Below are positions 9,618 through 18,483 of a stretch of DNA of 64,000 nt, in pieces. How positions within the stretch are numbered: position 1 is the first letter of the stretch; each line of letters opens with the position of its first letter. The position numbers and the translations under genes are program-made. The notes beneath the pieces were generated by a model, which saw nothing but the letters and a program-made list of their open reading frames with translations, ran no database searches and had not been told where the DNA came from. Origin of the DNA: WTXA01 sp964415195 (GTDB taxonomy: Bacteria; Bacillota; TC1); assembly GCA_964415195.1 (NCBI GenBank), contig CAYPYD010000003.1, forward strand, positions 62,001-126,000, read 5' to 3'.

Positions 9618-10749
9618 AAAGTCTAAAGAAGTTACTAAGAGTTCTGTCAAAAGCAAAATTGGCAAAACAATGCCTAACAACTTTCGCTTGTTGATTGTTG
9701 TTGTTATATTATTAATAATTGGTTCATATATGGTTTTTAGTGCATCATATGTTGGTGTTGATAATAATCCACCCTGGTATTATTTATTTAGGCATTTATT
9801 GTTTATGATGGCAGGTTTAGGTATGGGTTTTATTTTTTATAATTTTGGAAGATTTAAAAATAAGTCCCTTGGTATTTATTTATTCTTTTTTTCTTCTCTC
9901 GCTTTATTAATTGTAGCATATATTTTTGGTAATATTGGTGGGGGTTCTAAAAGGTGGATAAGCCTTGGCTCAATAAATATTCAACCATCAGAGTTATTGA
10001 AACCGGCATTAATTATTTTAGTTGCTCACTTATTGACTAGAACGAAGAAACCTCATATATGGATTTCATTATTAGCAGGAGCAGTTGTTTTTGGTATGGT
10101 AGCTATAGAAAATTTAAGTTCAGCCTTAATAATATTGTTACCTATTTTGGTGATGTTAATTATAAATGGCTTAAAGAAAGAACATTATTTTGCGATTCTT
10201 GGCCTTGGTTCTTTAAGTATCCCATTTTTTTTAATAACAAAAACTTATAGAGTTATTAGAATATTAAAATTTTTCCCAGTTTGGTTAAACCCATTGGCTG
10301 CAGACTATCAAGCTAAACAAAGCCTATATGCTTTAGCAGATGGAGGCTTGTTTGGAGTAGGTATAACCAATAGCAAACAAAAGTTTTTTCATCTTCCTGA
10401 ACATCATACGGATTTTATTTTTGCAATTGTTGGTGAAGAGTTAGGATTTTTAGGAGCTGCGGCATTGATATTGTTATTATTTGTTTTAAGCTTTATAATT
10501 ATACAGATAGCCTTAGAAACAGAAAATAAATTTGGTAAGTTAGCAATATTAGGTTTTGGGTCATTATTCATTTTCCAAACCTTGTTAAATCTATCTGTAG
10601 TTGTTGCTTTGGTACCAGTAACAGGAGTTACTTTACCTTTCATTAGTTATGGTGGATCGTCGCTTCTTTCCTTTTTATTGATAATAGGCTTCATTCTTGG
10701 GGTTTCAATGCCTAGAAAGAGGAAATTATATGAAAATAAAAAGCTCTAA
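9601..10749 (+). CDS. ftsW: SEDS-family glycan polymerase FtsW
   Basis: FtsW is the septal peptidoglycan glycosyltransferase that works with the class B PBP encoded upstream. The 382-residue protein has about ten membrane segments and the SEDS motifs IQPSELLKPALI, the EHHTDFIFAIVGEELG loop and PFISYGGSS. Longer in-frame readings from 9487 lie wholly inside murD and lack membrane-protein character, so I start at the ATG at 9601. AGGAG lies 15 bases upstream, a rather long spacing. RodA and SpoVE are close relatives, but the dcw context favours FtsW. Confidence 0.93.
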   Translation: MLIKNKKSKEVTKSSVKSKIGKTMPNNFRLLIVVVILLIIGSYMVFSASYVGVDNNPPWYYLFRHLLFMMAGLGMGFIFYNFGRFKNKSLGIYLFFFSSLALLIVAYIFGNIGGGSKRWISLGSINIQPSELLKPALIILVAHLLTRTKKPHIWISLLAGAVVFGMVAIENLSSALIILLPILVMLIINGLKKEHYFAILGLGSLSIPFFLITKTYRVIRILKFFPVWLNPLAADYQAKQSLYALADGGLFGVGITNSKQKFFHLPEHHTDFIFAIVGEELGFLGAAALILLLFVLSFIIIQIALETENKFGKLAILGFGSLFIFQTLLNLSVVVALVPVTGVTLPFISYGGSSLLSFLLIIGFILGVSMPRKRKLYENKKL

Positions 10750-11851
10750 TATTGTAGTTTCCGGTGGAAAAACAGGTGGTCACATATATCCAGCCTTAGC
10801 AATTGCAGATATTTTAAAATCAGAATTTAATATTCAACCCCATTACATAGGTGCTGATAACGGTATGGAATCCAAAATATTAAAAAGTGAAAATATACCT
10901 TTTTATGGCATAGCTTTTGCACCGTTAATTGGAATGTCCTTATATAAAAAAATTAAATCCATATTCATAAATTTAAGAGGCTTTTTTGCTAGCCTTATAC
11001 TACTTAATAGGATAAAACCAAAGCTAGTTATTGGTACTGGTGGATTTGTTGCCGGTCCAGTACTTTCAGCTGCCTTCGTTCTAGGGATACCAGTTATAAT
11101 TCATGAACAAAATGTTGTGCCTGGATTTACAAACAAGCTTCTTGCTAGAATTAGCAAGGAAATTTGGATAACTTTTAATGAAAGTTCAAAATATTTTCCA
11201 AGTAACAAAAGAAAAGTTTTAACTGGAATGCCACTAAGAAATAGTTTTCAAAAACTAGACAAAAATGAATCGAAAAATTATTTCGGTATTGAAAAAGATC
11301 GAAATGTATTGTTAATAACAGGTGGAAGTCAAGGCTCAAAAGTTATAAATAGAGCTGTAAGATCAATATATAAAGATATAATAAATGATTTAGATTTAAC
11401 AATAATTCATATTACCGGAGCCTCATATTTTAATGAAATAGTACAAAGTCTTGATAGTGACGAGCGTAGAATGGTAGAAGAAGGTAAACTAATATTAAAA
11501 GACTATATTAGTGAAATGGAATTAGCGTTAAATGCTGCTAATATTACTGTTTCCAGAGCTGGAGCTAGTTTTATTTGTGAATTGATTGCTACTAAAAGCT
11601 ATAGTATACTTATACCTATAAAAAATTCAGCTAGCAATCATCAACTGAAGAATGCCAAGGCAATTGAAAAAGCAGGAATGGGAAGAATTATTGAGGAAGA
11701 TAATCTATCGCCAGATAATTTATTGACAACTCTAAATACTTTAAGGCCATATACTTTTGAAAATATTATCACCAGTAATGCTGGAATTTTATATGGGGAA
11801 AACACTAAAGTCATAATTAGAAAGGAATCAGGTAAGTATTTAAATGAATAA
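10730..11851 (+). CDS. murG: UDP-GlcNAc transferase MurG
   Basis: MurG makes lipid II by transferring GlcNAc to lipid I at the cytoplasmic membrane face. This GT28-family protein of 373 residues has the glycine loop GGKTGGHIYPALA near the N-terminus, IHEQNVVPG, a second glycine loop (TGGSQGS) and the donor-site region SRAGASFICE. The start at 10730 is preceded by AGAGG and leaves the glycine loop about ten residues in, as usual. It overlaps ftsW by 20 bases and murC by 8. Confidence 0.96.
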   Translation: MKIKSSNIVVSGGKTGGHIYPALAIADILKSEFNIQPHYIGADNGMESKILKSENIPFYGIAFAPLIGMSLYKKIKSIFINLRGFFASLILLNRIKPKLVIGTGGFVAGPVLSAAFVLGIPVIIHEQNVVPGFTNKLLARISKEIWITFNESSKYFPSNKRKVLTGMPLRNSFQKLDKNESKNYFGIEKDRNVLLITGGSQGSKVINRAVRSIYKDIINDLDLTIIHITGASYFNEIVQSLDSDERRMVEEGKLILKDYISEMELALNAANITVSRAGASFICELIATKSYSILIPIKNSASNHQLKNAKAIEKAGMGRIIEEDNLSPDNLLTTLNTLRPYTFENIITSNAGILYGENTKVIIRKESGKYLNE

Positions 11852-13166
11852 CATACATTTTATAGGAATCGGTGGGACAGGTATGAGTGGCCTTGCCAAA
11901 ATCTGTCTGGAAAAGGGAATAAATGTAACTGGCTCAGATATTAAAAATTCTGAAACTATTCAGAAGTTAAGAAATCTAGGTGCTAATATTAAAATTGGAC
12001 ACGAGAAGTTACCTGATGGTACAACACTAGTTGTATATTCAACAGCAGTTTCTGAAAGCAATTCAGAAGTACTTGATGCAAGGGGCAAAAATATCCCACT
12101 TTGGCACAGAAGCGATATATTAAGATATCTTGCTAATGACAAGATAGTTTATGGTGTTGCAGGAGCACACGGTAAAACAACTACTACGACTATGTTGGCT
12201 GAGATTTTTGTCAGAGGAGATAGAAATCCAAGTATTGCAGCTGGTGGCAAATTAGTTTTTGAAGGTGCTAATGGAAAATACGATCCTAAAGGAGAAATAT
12301 TTATTGCAGAATTGGATGAAAGTGATGGCTCATTTTTGAAAATAGCTGTAGATACGGCTATTATAACAAATATTGATGATGATCATTTGGATTACTATTC
12401 TACTAAGGAAAATATTGATAAGGCCTTTGCTGAATTCATTGAAAATGTTTCGGCAAAACTAATAGTTAATGGCAATGATAAAACTATAATGAAATTAGTA
12501 AAAGATAAAGATGACTATATTACATTTGGATTTAAGGATTGTGACTATACAATTGATGAGGTATTTGTTCAAAACTATAGAAATACAGCTAAAGCATACT
12601 TTAAAGGAAATTACATAGGGACTATCAATATTCCTCTACCAGGGATACACAATTTGTTAAATGCTTTAGGGGCAATAGCCCTAGCAAGAGATAAAAAGAT
12701 ACCTGATGATGTTATCTTCAAAGCACTGTCTACATTCCAGGGTGTAGGTAGAAGATTTGAGATTGTTGGGCAAAAAAAAGGCAGGACAATTGTAGACGAC
12801 TATGCTCACCATCCAAAAGAAATTGAAGCACTTCTAATAGGAGCTAAGTCATTTGGCTATAAAAGAGTGATAAGTATATTTCAACCACATAGATATAGCA
12901 GAACAAATCAATTGTATGATGAATTTATCAGAGTTTTGAATAATTCAGATATATGTATTGTAAATAAAATATATAGTGCTGGCGAAACAGAGATAGAAGG
13001 TATTAGCAGCGAGAAATTAGCTAAAGATATTGGTGGTATCTATATTGAAAAGTTTAATGACATAGTTGAATTCATACTTGAAAATAGTAATGAAGAGGAC
13101 TTGATTTTAACCATAGGAGCAGGAGATATTTGCGAAGTAGGTAAAATGATTTTGGAATCTTTATAG
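11844..13166 (+). CDS. murC: UDP-MurNAc--L-alanine ligase MurC
   Basis: MurC catalyses the first committed stem-peptide step, adding L-alanine to UDP-MurNAc. The 440-residue protein begins with the FIGIGGTGMSGLA dinucleotide-like motif, has the ATP loop GAHGKT at residues 107-112, and carries DDYAHHPKEIEA and FQPHRYSRT in the C-terminal domain. It overlaps murG by 8 bases (ATGAATAA), which implies coupled translation, and murB follows 13 bases later. Confidence 0.97.
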   Translation: MNNIHFIGIGGTGMSGLAKICLEKGINVTGSDIKNSETIQKLRNLGANIKIGHEKLPDGTTLVVYSTAVSESNSEVLDARGKNIPLWHRSDILRYLANDKIVYGVAGAHGKTTTTTMLAEIFVRGDRNPSIAAGGKLVFEGANGKYDPKGEIFIAELDESDGSFLKIAVDTAIITNIDDDHLDYYSTKENIDKAFAEFIENVSAKLIVNGNDKTIMKLVKDKDDYITFGFKDCDYTIDEVFVQNYRNTAKAYFKGNYIGTINIPLPGIHNLLNALGAIALARDKKIPDDVIFKALSTFQGVGRRFEIVGQKKGRTIVDDYAHHPKEIEALLIGAKSFGYKRVISIFQPHRYSRTNQLYDEFIRVLNNSDICIVNKIYSAGETEIEGISSEKLAKDIGGIYIEKFNDIVEFILENSNEEDLILTIGAGDICEVGKMILESL

Positions 13167-13179
13167 GAGAAGAAGGAAA

Positions 13180-14091
13180 TTGGAAAATAAACTTTTAAAT
13201 ATAACTGATGTATATAAAGGTGAGGTAGCTTTTGATTTTGATATTAAAAAACTTATGTCTTGGAAAATTGGAGGCATAGTTAAATGTATAGCTTTTCCAA
13301 AAAATGAAAGCGAAATTATAGATCTCAGGGATTATGCAGAAAGATTTAGTATTCCATATTATATTATAGGTAAGGGCTCTAATATTTTATTTGGAAGTCA
13401 AACATTTCATGGCTTAGTAATTTATCTAGGAAAAAATTATATATCCTATACTATTGAAGAAACAGAAGGTGGTTATAAATTAATTTGCTCAAGTGGTTTA
13501 TCTCTAGCCAAATTAGGTCAAATTGCCAAAGAAGAATCATTAACAGGATGTGAATACCTAAGCTACATTCCTGGATCCATTGGAGGCGCAATTTTAACCA
13601 ATGCAGAAGCTCATAAACAAACTATTGGGGATATTACAAAAAAGGTCAAAGTATTAGAAGACAAAAAAATAGTAGAATACACTAAAGAAATGTGTAAATT
13701 CCAATATAGATCTTCAATATTTGAAAATAAAAGTAATATAGTTATACTTAGCATAGAAATATTTTTGATAAAAGATTCTGAAAAAAACATTTTATCTAAA
13801 ATGAAGGAAGCTAAAGATTATAGAATATCGCGACAACCGAACAAACCCAGTGCAGGCAGTGTCTTTAAAAATCCTAGTATTGGACCAGCTGGAAAAATCA
13901 TCGAAGAAGCTGGATTAAAGGGCTTTGAAGTTGGTGATGCTAAGATTTCAGAAGTGCATGGCAATTTTATAATTAATGAAAACAAGGCATCTAGTGATGA
14001 TGTAATATATTTAATAAAAAAGATTAGACAGAAGATCAAAGACAAGTATGATATTGACATTGAATTAGAAATTAATTTATTTAATATGTAG
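13180..14091 (+). CDS. murB: UDP-N-acetylenolpyruvoylglucosamine reductase MurB
   Basis: MurB reduces UDP-enolpyruvyl-GlcNAc to UDP-MurNAc with NADPH, using bound FAD. The 303-residue protein has IGKGSNILF for FAD binding, the CEYLSYIPGSIGGA segment, the proton-donor serine region AGSVFKNP and a conserved C-terminal glutamate near ISEVHGNFI, so it is a type II enzyme. It starts with TTG at 13180, preceded by AGGAG and AAGGA. It closes the first part of the cluster: a new promoter follows immediately. Confidence 0.95.
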   Translation: MENKLLNITDVYKGEVAFDFDIKKLMSWKIGGIVKCIAFPKNESEIIDLRDYAERFSIPYYIIGKGSNILFGSQTFHGLVIYLGKNYISYTIEETEGGYKLICSSGLSLAKLGQIAKEESLTGCEYLSYIPGSIGGAILTNAEAHKQTIGDITKKVKVLEDKKIVEYTKEMCKFQYRSSIFENKSNIVILSIEIFLIKDSEKNILSKMKEAKDYRISRQPNKPSAGSVFKNPSIGPAGKIIEEAGLKGFEVGDAKISEVHGNFIINENKASSDDVIYLIKKIRQKIKDKYDIDIELEINLFNM

Positions 14092-14092
14092 T

Positions 14093-14121
14093 TTGCTTAT
14101 TTAACTTATAATTGCTATAAT
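14093..14121 (+). promoter_or_regulatory. Promoter for ftsQ-ftsZ
   Basis: TTGCTT (14093-14098), a 17-bp spacer and a perfect TATAAT (14116-14121) form a good sigma-A type promoter just after the murB stop. It would allow ftsQ and ftsZ to be transcribed independently of the MraZ-controlled promoter. An inverted repeat ACTACTATATGTAGT lies just downstream (14122-14136), overlapping the start-site region. Confidence 0.7.
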
Positions 14122-14153
14122 ACTACTATATGTAGTAAATTGGGGGGATAGGA

Positions 14154-14933
14154 ATCAAAAGACGCAAAGATAATGAAGCTAAGAAAGTTAAAAAATCTTC
14201 ATTAAAAACTAAACTTAAAAAGTTTATTCTTACTCTTATTTTATTAACAATTATAATAATGACAGGTTATTTCGCTTTTTTTTCAAATTTCTTTAATATA
14301 GAAATTGTTGAGTTGAAAGGAGTATACTCTTTAGAACCTAGCCAAGTTGAAAAAGTAGCAAATATAACTTTTGGCACTAATATTTTTTTACAGAATATTT
14401 TAGCCAAAGAAAAAGCAATTAAAGATGAATTTAACATTATAGAAAAGGTTAAAATAAAACAGGAACTACCTAATAAGATAATAATTGAGGTGACTGAAAA
14501 AATACCCAAACTAGTACTATTAAATCTACATGATTTTTTATTTATTGATGCGAATGGTGAGATAATAAACAAAAGTAATAAGTTGAACCAAAGTATCGCA
14601 CCAATACTAACCGGAACTTCTTTAAAAAGTGAAACCAAGGTTGGTCAAGTGATAGTACAAAAGGATATAAGGTTAGCTCTTGAATTTATAAAACAAGTAC
14701 CAGAGGATAAACAGTATTTATTGAATGAGATTACAGTTAATGATTATGGAGTAGCCATATATCCAACTGGAAGCTATAAGGTATTAATAGGTGAAAATAC
14801 TGACGTTCTTAAAAAACTTAAAACTTTAGAGACACTGTTGAGAGACAGTGAACTCTTGGGAAATACAATAGACTATATTGACGTTTCAAATCCGGATAAA
14901 ATTATTTTAAAAACCAAGGAGGATCTCACGTGA
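14154..14933 (+). CDS. ftsQ: Division protein FtsQ/DivIB, apparent ATC start
   Basis: A bitopic divisome protein with an extracytoplasmic POTRA domain and a beta domain. The frame runs upstream of the first ATG (14259) to a stop at 14136, and encodes the basic cytoplasmic tail and the front half of the membrane helix that the family requires. There is no ATG, GTG or TTG in that stretch. GGGGGG (14142-14147) is six bases before an ATC at 14154, which gives a 259-residue protein with a basic tail, a membrane segment at about residues 23-41, and the POTRA start IEIVELKGVYSLE. Starting at 14259 would cut the membrane helix. The alternatives are a sequencing error in the G run (one more G puts a TTG in frame) or a real rare start. 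Its end overlaps ftsZ by 4 bases. Confidence 0.8.
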   Translation: MKRRKDNEAKKVKKSSLKTKLKKFILTLILLTIIIMTGYFAFFSNFFNIEIVELKGVYSLEPSQVEKVANITFGTNIFLQNILAKEKAIKDEFNIIEKVKIKQELPNKIIIEVTEKIPKLVLLNLHDFLFIDANGEIINKSNKLNQSIAPILTGTSLKSETKVGQVIVQKDIRLALEFIKQVPEDKQYLLNEITVNDYGVAIYPTGSYKVLIGENTDVLKKLKTLETLLRDSELLGNTIDYIDVSNPDKIILKTKEDLT

Positions 14934-16021
14934 TTGAATTTGAAGATGCAAATTTTAACAACTCAGCAAGTATTAAGGTAGTTGGAATTGGTGGCGGTGG
15001 TAACAATGCTATCAATAGAATGATTGAAGCTGGCCTACAAGGCGTGGACTTCATTTCTATCAATACTGACGCTCAATCATTGCAAAGCTCATTGGCTAAC
15101 AAAAAAATACAAATTGGAAGCAAATTAACTAAAGGTTTAGGAGCTGGAGCCAATCCTGAAATTGGGAAAGCAGCTGCAGATGAAAGCAAGGAAGAACTAT
15201 ATAAACTATTACAAGGTACTGATATGATATTTATCACTGCTGGTATGGGTGGTGGAACAGGAACTGGTGCTGCACCAGTAGTTGCTCAAATAGCTAAAGA
15301 AGTTGGAGCGTTAACTATTGGAGTTGTGACAAAGCCATTTTCATTCGAAGGTAAAAAAAGAGAAGCTTCAGCAAGAGATGGAATTGAAAAGCTTTCACAA
15401 TATGTTGATAGTTTGATTATTGTCCAAAACGATAAACTATTAGAACTTGCCGATAAAAGAACTCCAATGCTACAAGCTTTTAAAATGGCAGACGATATAT
15501 TAAGACAAGGTGTACAAAGCATCTCAGATTTAATTGTTATGCCTGCATTGATCAATTTAGACTTTGCTGACGTAAGAACTATTATGTCAGAAAATGGAGC
15601 TGCATTGATGGGTATTGGAAGATCAACTGGTGAAAATAGAGCTCAAGAAGCTGCAATTGCATCTATATCAAGTGCTTTACTCGACACTAGTATCGATGGA
15701 GCTAAGGGAGTTCTGCTGAATATTACAGGTGGTAGTGATTTAACTCTTTATGAAGTTAATGAAATTGCAAATATAGTAACAGAAGCATGTGATGCTGAAG
15801 TTAATGTAATATTTGGTGCTTCAATTGATCCATCAATAGAGGATGAAGTATCTGTAACAGTTATTGCTACCGGATTTGAGGGCGAATTTACTAGTATTAA
15901 AAGTAGACAAAGAAAAAGCAAAAAAGAATTAGATGATATAAAAGCTGCCGAAGAAGCTGCCAAAGAAGATGAAAAAGAAAGTTTGGACATAGTATTTACT
16001 ATTCCTAAGTTTCTTGAATAA
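14930..16021 (+). CDS. ftsZ: Cell division protein FtsZ
   Basis: FtsZ is the tubulin-like GTPase that forms the division ring. The 363-residue protein has the nucleotide motif VVGIGGGGNNA near the start, the tubulin signature GGGTGTG at residues 107-113, a short variable linker and a C-terminal peptide ending IPKFLE, the anchor for membrane tethers. It starts with GTG inside the ftsQ stop (GTGA) behind a strong AAGGAGG site. ftsA is not in this window. The SepF gene downstream is the likely tether, as in other Bacillota. Confidence 0.98.
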   Translation: MIEFEDANFNNSASIKVVGIGGGGNNAINRMIEAGLQGVDFISINTDAQSLQSSLANKKIQIGSKLTKGLGAGANPEIGKAAADESKEELYKLLQGTDMIFITAGMGGGTGTGAAPVVAQIAKEVGALTIGVVTKPFSFEGKKREASARDGIEKLSQYVDSLIIVQNDKLLELADKRTPMLQAFKMADDILRQGVQSISDLIVMPALINLDFADVRTIMSENGAALMGIGRSTGENRAQEAAIASISSALLDTSIDGAKGVLLNITGGSDLTLYEVNEIANIVTEACDAEVNVIFGASIDPSIEDEVSVTVIATGFEGEFTSIKSRQRKSKKELDDIKAAEEAAKEDEKESLDIVFTIPKFLE

Positions 16022-16033
16022 GCGTTAATTACG

Positions 16034-16510
16034 ATGCGATGCATATATTGTAACAGCCCTGATTCTAAAGTGCTTGACTCTCGACCTGTAGAAGATGGAA
16101 ATGGTATTAGACGTAGAAGAGAATGTATAGTATGTAAAAAAAGATTTACAACCTATGAAAAAGCTGAACAAGCACCGATCATTGTCATTAAAAAAAATGG
16201 CAAGAGAGATTTATTCGATAAGGATAAATTATTAAGAGGTATTCTAAAATCTTGTCAAAAAACCAATGTTGGTTTTGAAGCCATTGAAAAAATGGTTGAT
16301 GAAATCGAAAGAGATTTACATAATGTTGGTGAAAAAGAAATAAAAAGTGAATTAATAGGGCAAATGGTGATGAATCATCTCCAAAAGCTAGATCCTGTAG
16401 CTTATGTGCGCTTTGCCTCAGTTTATAGGGAATTCAAGGATGTAGAAACTTTCAGAGAAGAGATTGAAAGTTTATTAAATACCAAGAACAAAAAGAATAG
16501 CCGCTCATAG
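16034..16510 (+). CDS. nrdR: Transcriptional repressor NrdR
   Basis: NrdR represses ribonucleotide reductase genes when dATP is high. The 158-residue protein has a zinc ribbon with Cys3, Cys6, Cys31 and Cys34 and the arginine-rich RRRREC segment, followed by an ATP-cone domain (VIKKNGKRDLFDKDKL). The length matches the family. It follows ftsZ by 12 bases. In many spore formers spoIIGA, sigE and sigG lie between these two genes; none is present here. Confidence 0.96.
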   Translation: MRCIYCNSPDSKVLDSRPVEDGNGIRRRRECIVCKKRFTTYEKAEQAPIIVIKKNGKRDLFDKDKLLRGILKSCQKTNVGFEAIEKMVDEIERDLHNVGEKEIKSELIGQMVMNHLQKLDPVAYVRFASVYREFKDVETFREEIESLLNTKNKKNSRS

Positions 16511-16523
16511 AGCGGCTATATTT
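16498..16523 (+). terminator. Hairpin overlapping the nrdR stop codon
   Basis: A perfect 9-bp stem TAGCCGCTC/GAGCGGCTA (16498-16518) with a three-base ATA loop that contains part of the nrdR stop codon. It is followed only by TATTTAGG, so termination would be partial. The ribosome binding site of the next gene begins immediately after. It could be an attenuator or an mRNA-processing or stability hairpin rather than a full terminator. Confidence 0.5.
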
Positions 16524-16533
16524 AGGAGTAGAG

Positions 16534-17301
16534 ATGCAAATTCTTACCTATAAAAATAAAAGGTTGCTAAAAAGTAAATTGCTAGAACAATTTAGTTTTG
16601 TTCAACATGCTTTTTCTACAAAAGATTTTGGAAATCTTGGATTACATGTTGGAGATATAAAAGAAAATGTCATCAAAAATAGGAGATTATTTGCAGAATC
16701 TATTGGTATTGATTCCGATAAATTAGTTTCAGCAAAACAAGTTCACGGGAATAATGTTTTAAGAGTGACTTTGGATGATTTAGGCAATGGGTCAACGGAA
16801 TATGAAAAAAGTATGGACAATACAGATGCCTTAATTACAAATAGTCCAGGATTGCCACTTTTTGCATTTTATGCTGATTGTGTACCGATATTTATAGTAG
16901 ATCCAGTCCAAAAAGCTATCGGAATTGTACATTCAGGATGGAAAGGCACTTTAAATAATATAGCTGCTAATACAGTTGATGCATTTATTAAAGAATTCAA
17001 TTCTAGACCAAGTGATTTAATCGCAGTTATTGGGCCATATATTTGTAAGGCTTGTTATGAAGTAAGTGTAGATATCATTGAAAAATTTAAGGAGTCTGGT
17101 TATATTAAGGAAACATATAATGAAAATAACCATCTTGATCTAGGTGATATCATAAATAAACAGTTTTTAAATAAGGGCTTAAAGAATATAGGAAAAACAA
17201 AATACTGTACCAGTTGTGATTTAGATATGTTTTATTCTCATAGGAAAGAATTTGGTAAGACAGGAAGAATGGCTGGAATAATCATGATTAAAGGAGATTA
17301 A
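16534..17301 (+). CDS. pgeF: Purine nucleoside phosphorylase/laccase-domain protein (YlmD/PgeF)
   Basis: A member of the multicopper-oxidase-like DUF152 family (255 residues), whose members act as purine nucleoside phosphorylase or deaminase, or edit misincorporated serine in peptidoglycan precursors (PgeF). The zinc-binding residues are visible in KQVHGNNV, ADCVPIFI and HSGWKGT, plus IGPYICKACYEV. TAGGAG precedes the ATG. In Bacillota it sits just upstream of ylmE and sepF, as here, which supports a wall or division-linked role. Confidence 0.88.
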   Translation: MQILTYKNKRLLKSKLLEQFSFVQHAFSTKDFGNLGLHVGDIKENVIKNRRLFAESIGIDSDKLVSAKQVHGNNVLRVTLDDLGNGSTEYEKSMDNTDALITNSPGLPLFAFYADCVPIFIVDPVQKAIGIVHSGWKGTLNNIAANTVDAFIKEFNSRPSDLIAVIGPYICKACYEVSVDIIEKFKESGYIKETYNENNHLDLGDIINKQFLNKGLKNIGKTKYCTSCDLDMFYSHRKEFGKTGRMAGIIMIKGD

Positions 17302-17985
17302 ATGGATACATTAAAGAAAAATCTTGAATTTATAAAAAGTGAAATAAGAGAAAGTATGGACTTAGCACAAAGACAAGATCAAATATTATTAGTTGGAGTG
17401 ACTAAGACTTTTCCCGTTGATGTTATTTCTGAAGGACTCAAAATTGGAATAAATGATGTAGGTGAAAATAAAGCACAGGAATTTTCTGGAAAATATGATA
17501 TAATTAGAGATAATGTAAATTGGCATTTTATAGGTCATTTACAGAAGAATAAAGTTAAATATGTTGTAGGAAAAGCTAAATTGATACATTCTGTAGATTC
17601 TTTCGAATTAGCAGAAGAAATATCAAAAAGAAGCTTAAAATTAGGCTTAGTACAAGATATTTTAATCGAAGTTAATGTCTCAGGGGAAGAAAGTAAATTC
17701 GGTGTTAGGATAGAGAATGTCAATGAATTACTTCATAAGATATCAGACTTAGATGGAATTAGGGTTAAAGGACTGATGACAATGGCTCCAAATGTTGATG
17801 ATGAACATATTGTTAGAGATGTTTTTAAAGGCTTGAGACTTCTTAAAGAAGAGATTGCTCATATGAACATTAAAAATATACATATGGATTATCTGTCTAT
17901 GGGCATGAGCCAGGATTTTAAATGGGCTATACTTGAAGGAGCAAATATCATTAGGGTTGGATCCTCATTATACGGAAAAAGATAA
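17302..17985 (+). CDS. YggS-family pyridoxal phosphate homeostasis protein
   Basis: A single-domain fold-type III PLP-binding protein (227 residues), involved in B6 vitamer and amino acid homeostasis with no firmly assigned catalysis. PLP lysine motif: LLVGVTKTFP near residue 33. Family motifs: IGENKAQE-like DVGENKAQE, NWHFIGHLQKNK and LSMGMSQDF. The start directly abuts the pgeF stop. It corresponds to YlmE in the ylmDE-sepF order. Confidence 0.93.
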   Translation: MDTLKKNLEFIKSEIRESMDLAQRQDQILLVGVTKTFPVDVISEGLKIGINDVGENKAQEFSGKYDIIRDNVNWHFIGHLQKNKVKYVVGKAKLIHSVDSFELAEEISKRSLKLGLVQDILIEVNVSGEESKFGVRIENVNELLHKISDLDGIRVKGLMTMAPNVDDEHIVRDVFKGLRLLKEEIAHMNIKNIHMDYLSMGMSQDFKWAILEGANIIRVGSSLYGKR

Positions 17986-17999
17986 TAGGAGGTATTATT

Positions 18000-18470
18000 A
18001 TGATTGAAAGAATTAAAGGTTATTTTTCGAAAGAAGAAGAGTACGATGAAGACGATTATGAAGAAAATGAAGAAGACGAAGAGTATTCTGATGATGAGTA
18101 TGATTATGATGACAATGAAGAAAAGAAAAATGAACTTGATGGATTTAGTGATGAACTATTTACCAAAGATGTAAAAAAGAAATTATCAGTTGTTTTAATA
18201 AGCCCTGATACATTCAACGATTCAATTAGAATATCCGATGAACTAAAGAAAAATAAAATGGTTATTGTAAACCTTGAAGATATTGATTTTGAAGAAGCTA
18301 GGAAAATTGTAGATTTTGTTAGTGGAACTGTTTATGCATTAGGTGGTTCTATAAATAAGGTTAGTAGCAAAATAATCGCTTTTTCACCAATTTTTGTCGA
18401 TGTCCAAAATACTATTACTGTTAGAAGAAAAGATAAAGGTATGGATATACCAAATTTCAGAAAAATATAG
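18000..18470 (+). CDS. sepF: Cell division protein SepF
   Basis: SepF binds FtsZ and membranes through an N-terminal amphipathic helix and forms arcs over the septum. The 156-residue protein begins MIERIKGYF (the helix), followed by a long acidic linker of Glu/Asp/Tyr (about residues 11-45) and the C-terminal SepF domain (VVLISPDTF, VNLEDIDFEEARKIVDF, VYALGGSINKVS). GGAGG precedes the start. It lies three genes downstream of ftsZ. Confidence 0.95.
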   Translation: MIERIKGYFSKEEEYDEDDYEENEEDEEYSDDEYDYDDNEEKKNELDGFSDELFTKDVKKKLSVVLISPDTFNDSIRISDELKKNKMVIVNLEDIDFEEARKIVDFVSGTVYALGGSINKVSSKIIAFSPIFVDVQNTITVRRKDKGMDIPNFRKI

Positions 18471-18483
18471 TGAGGTGCTAGAC

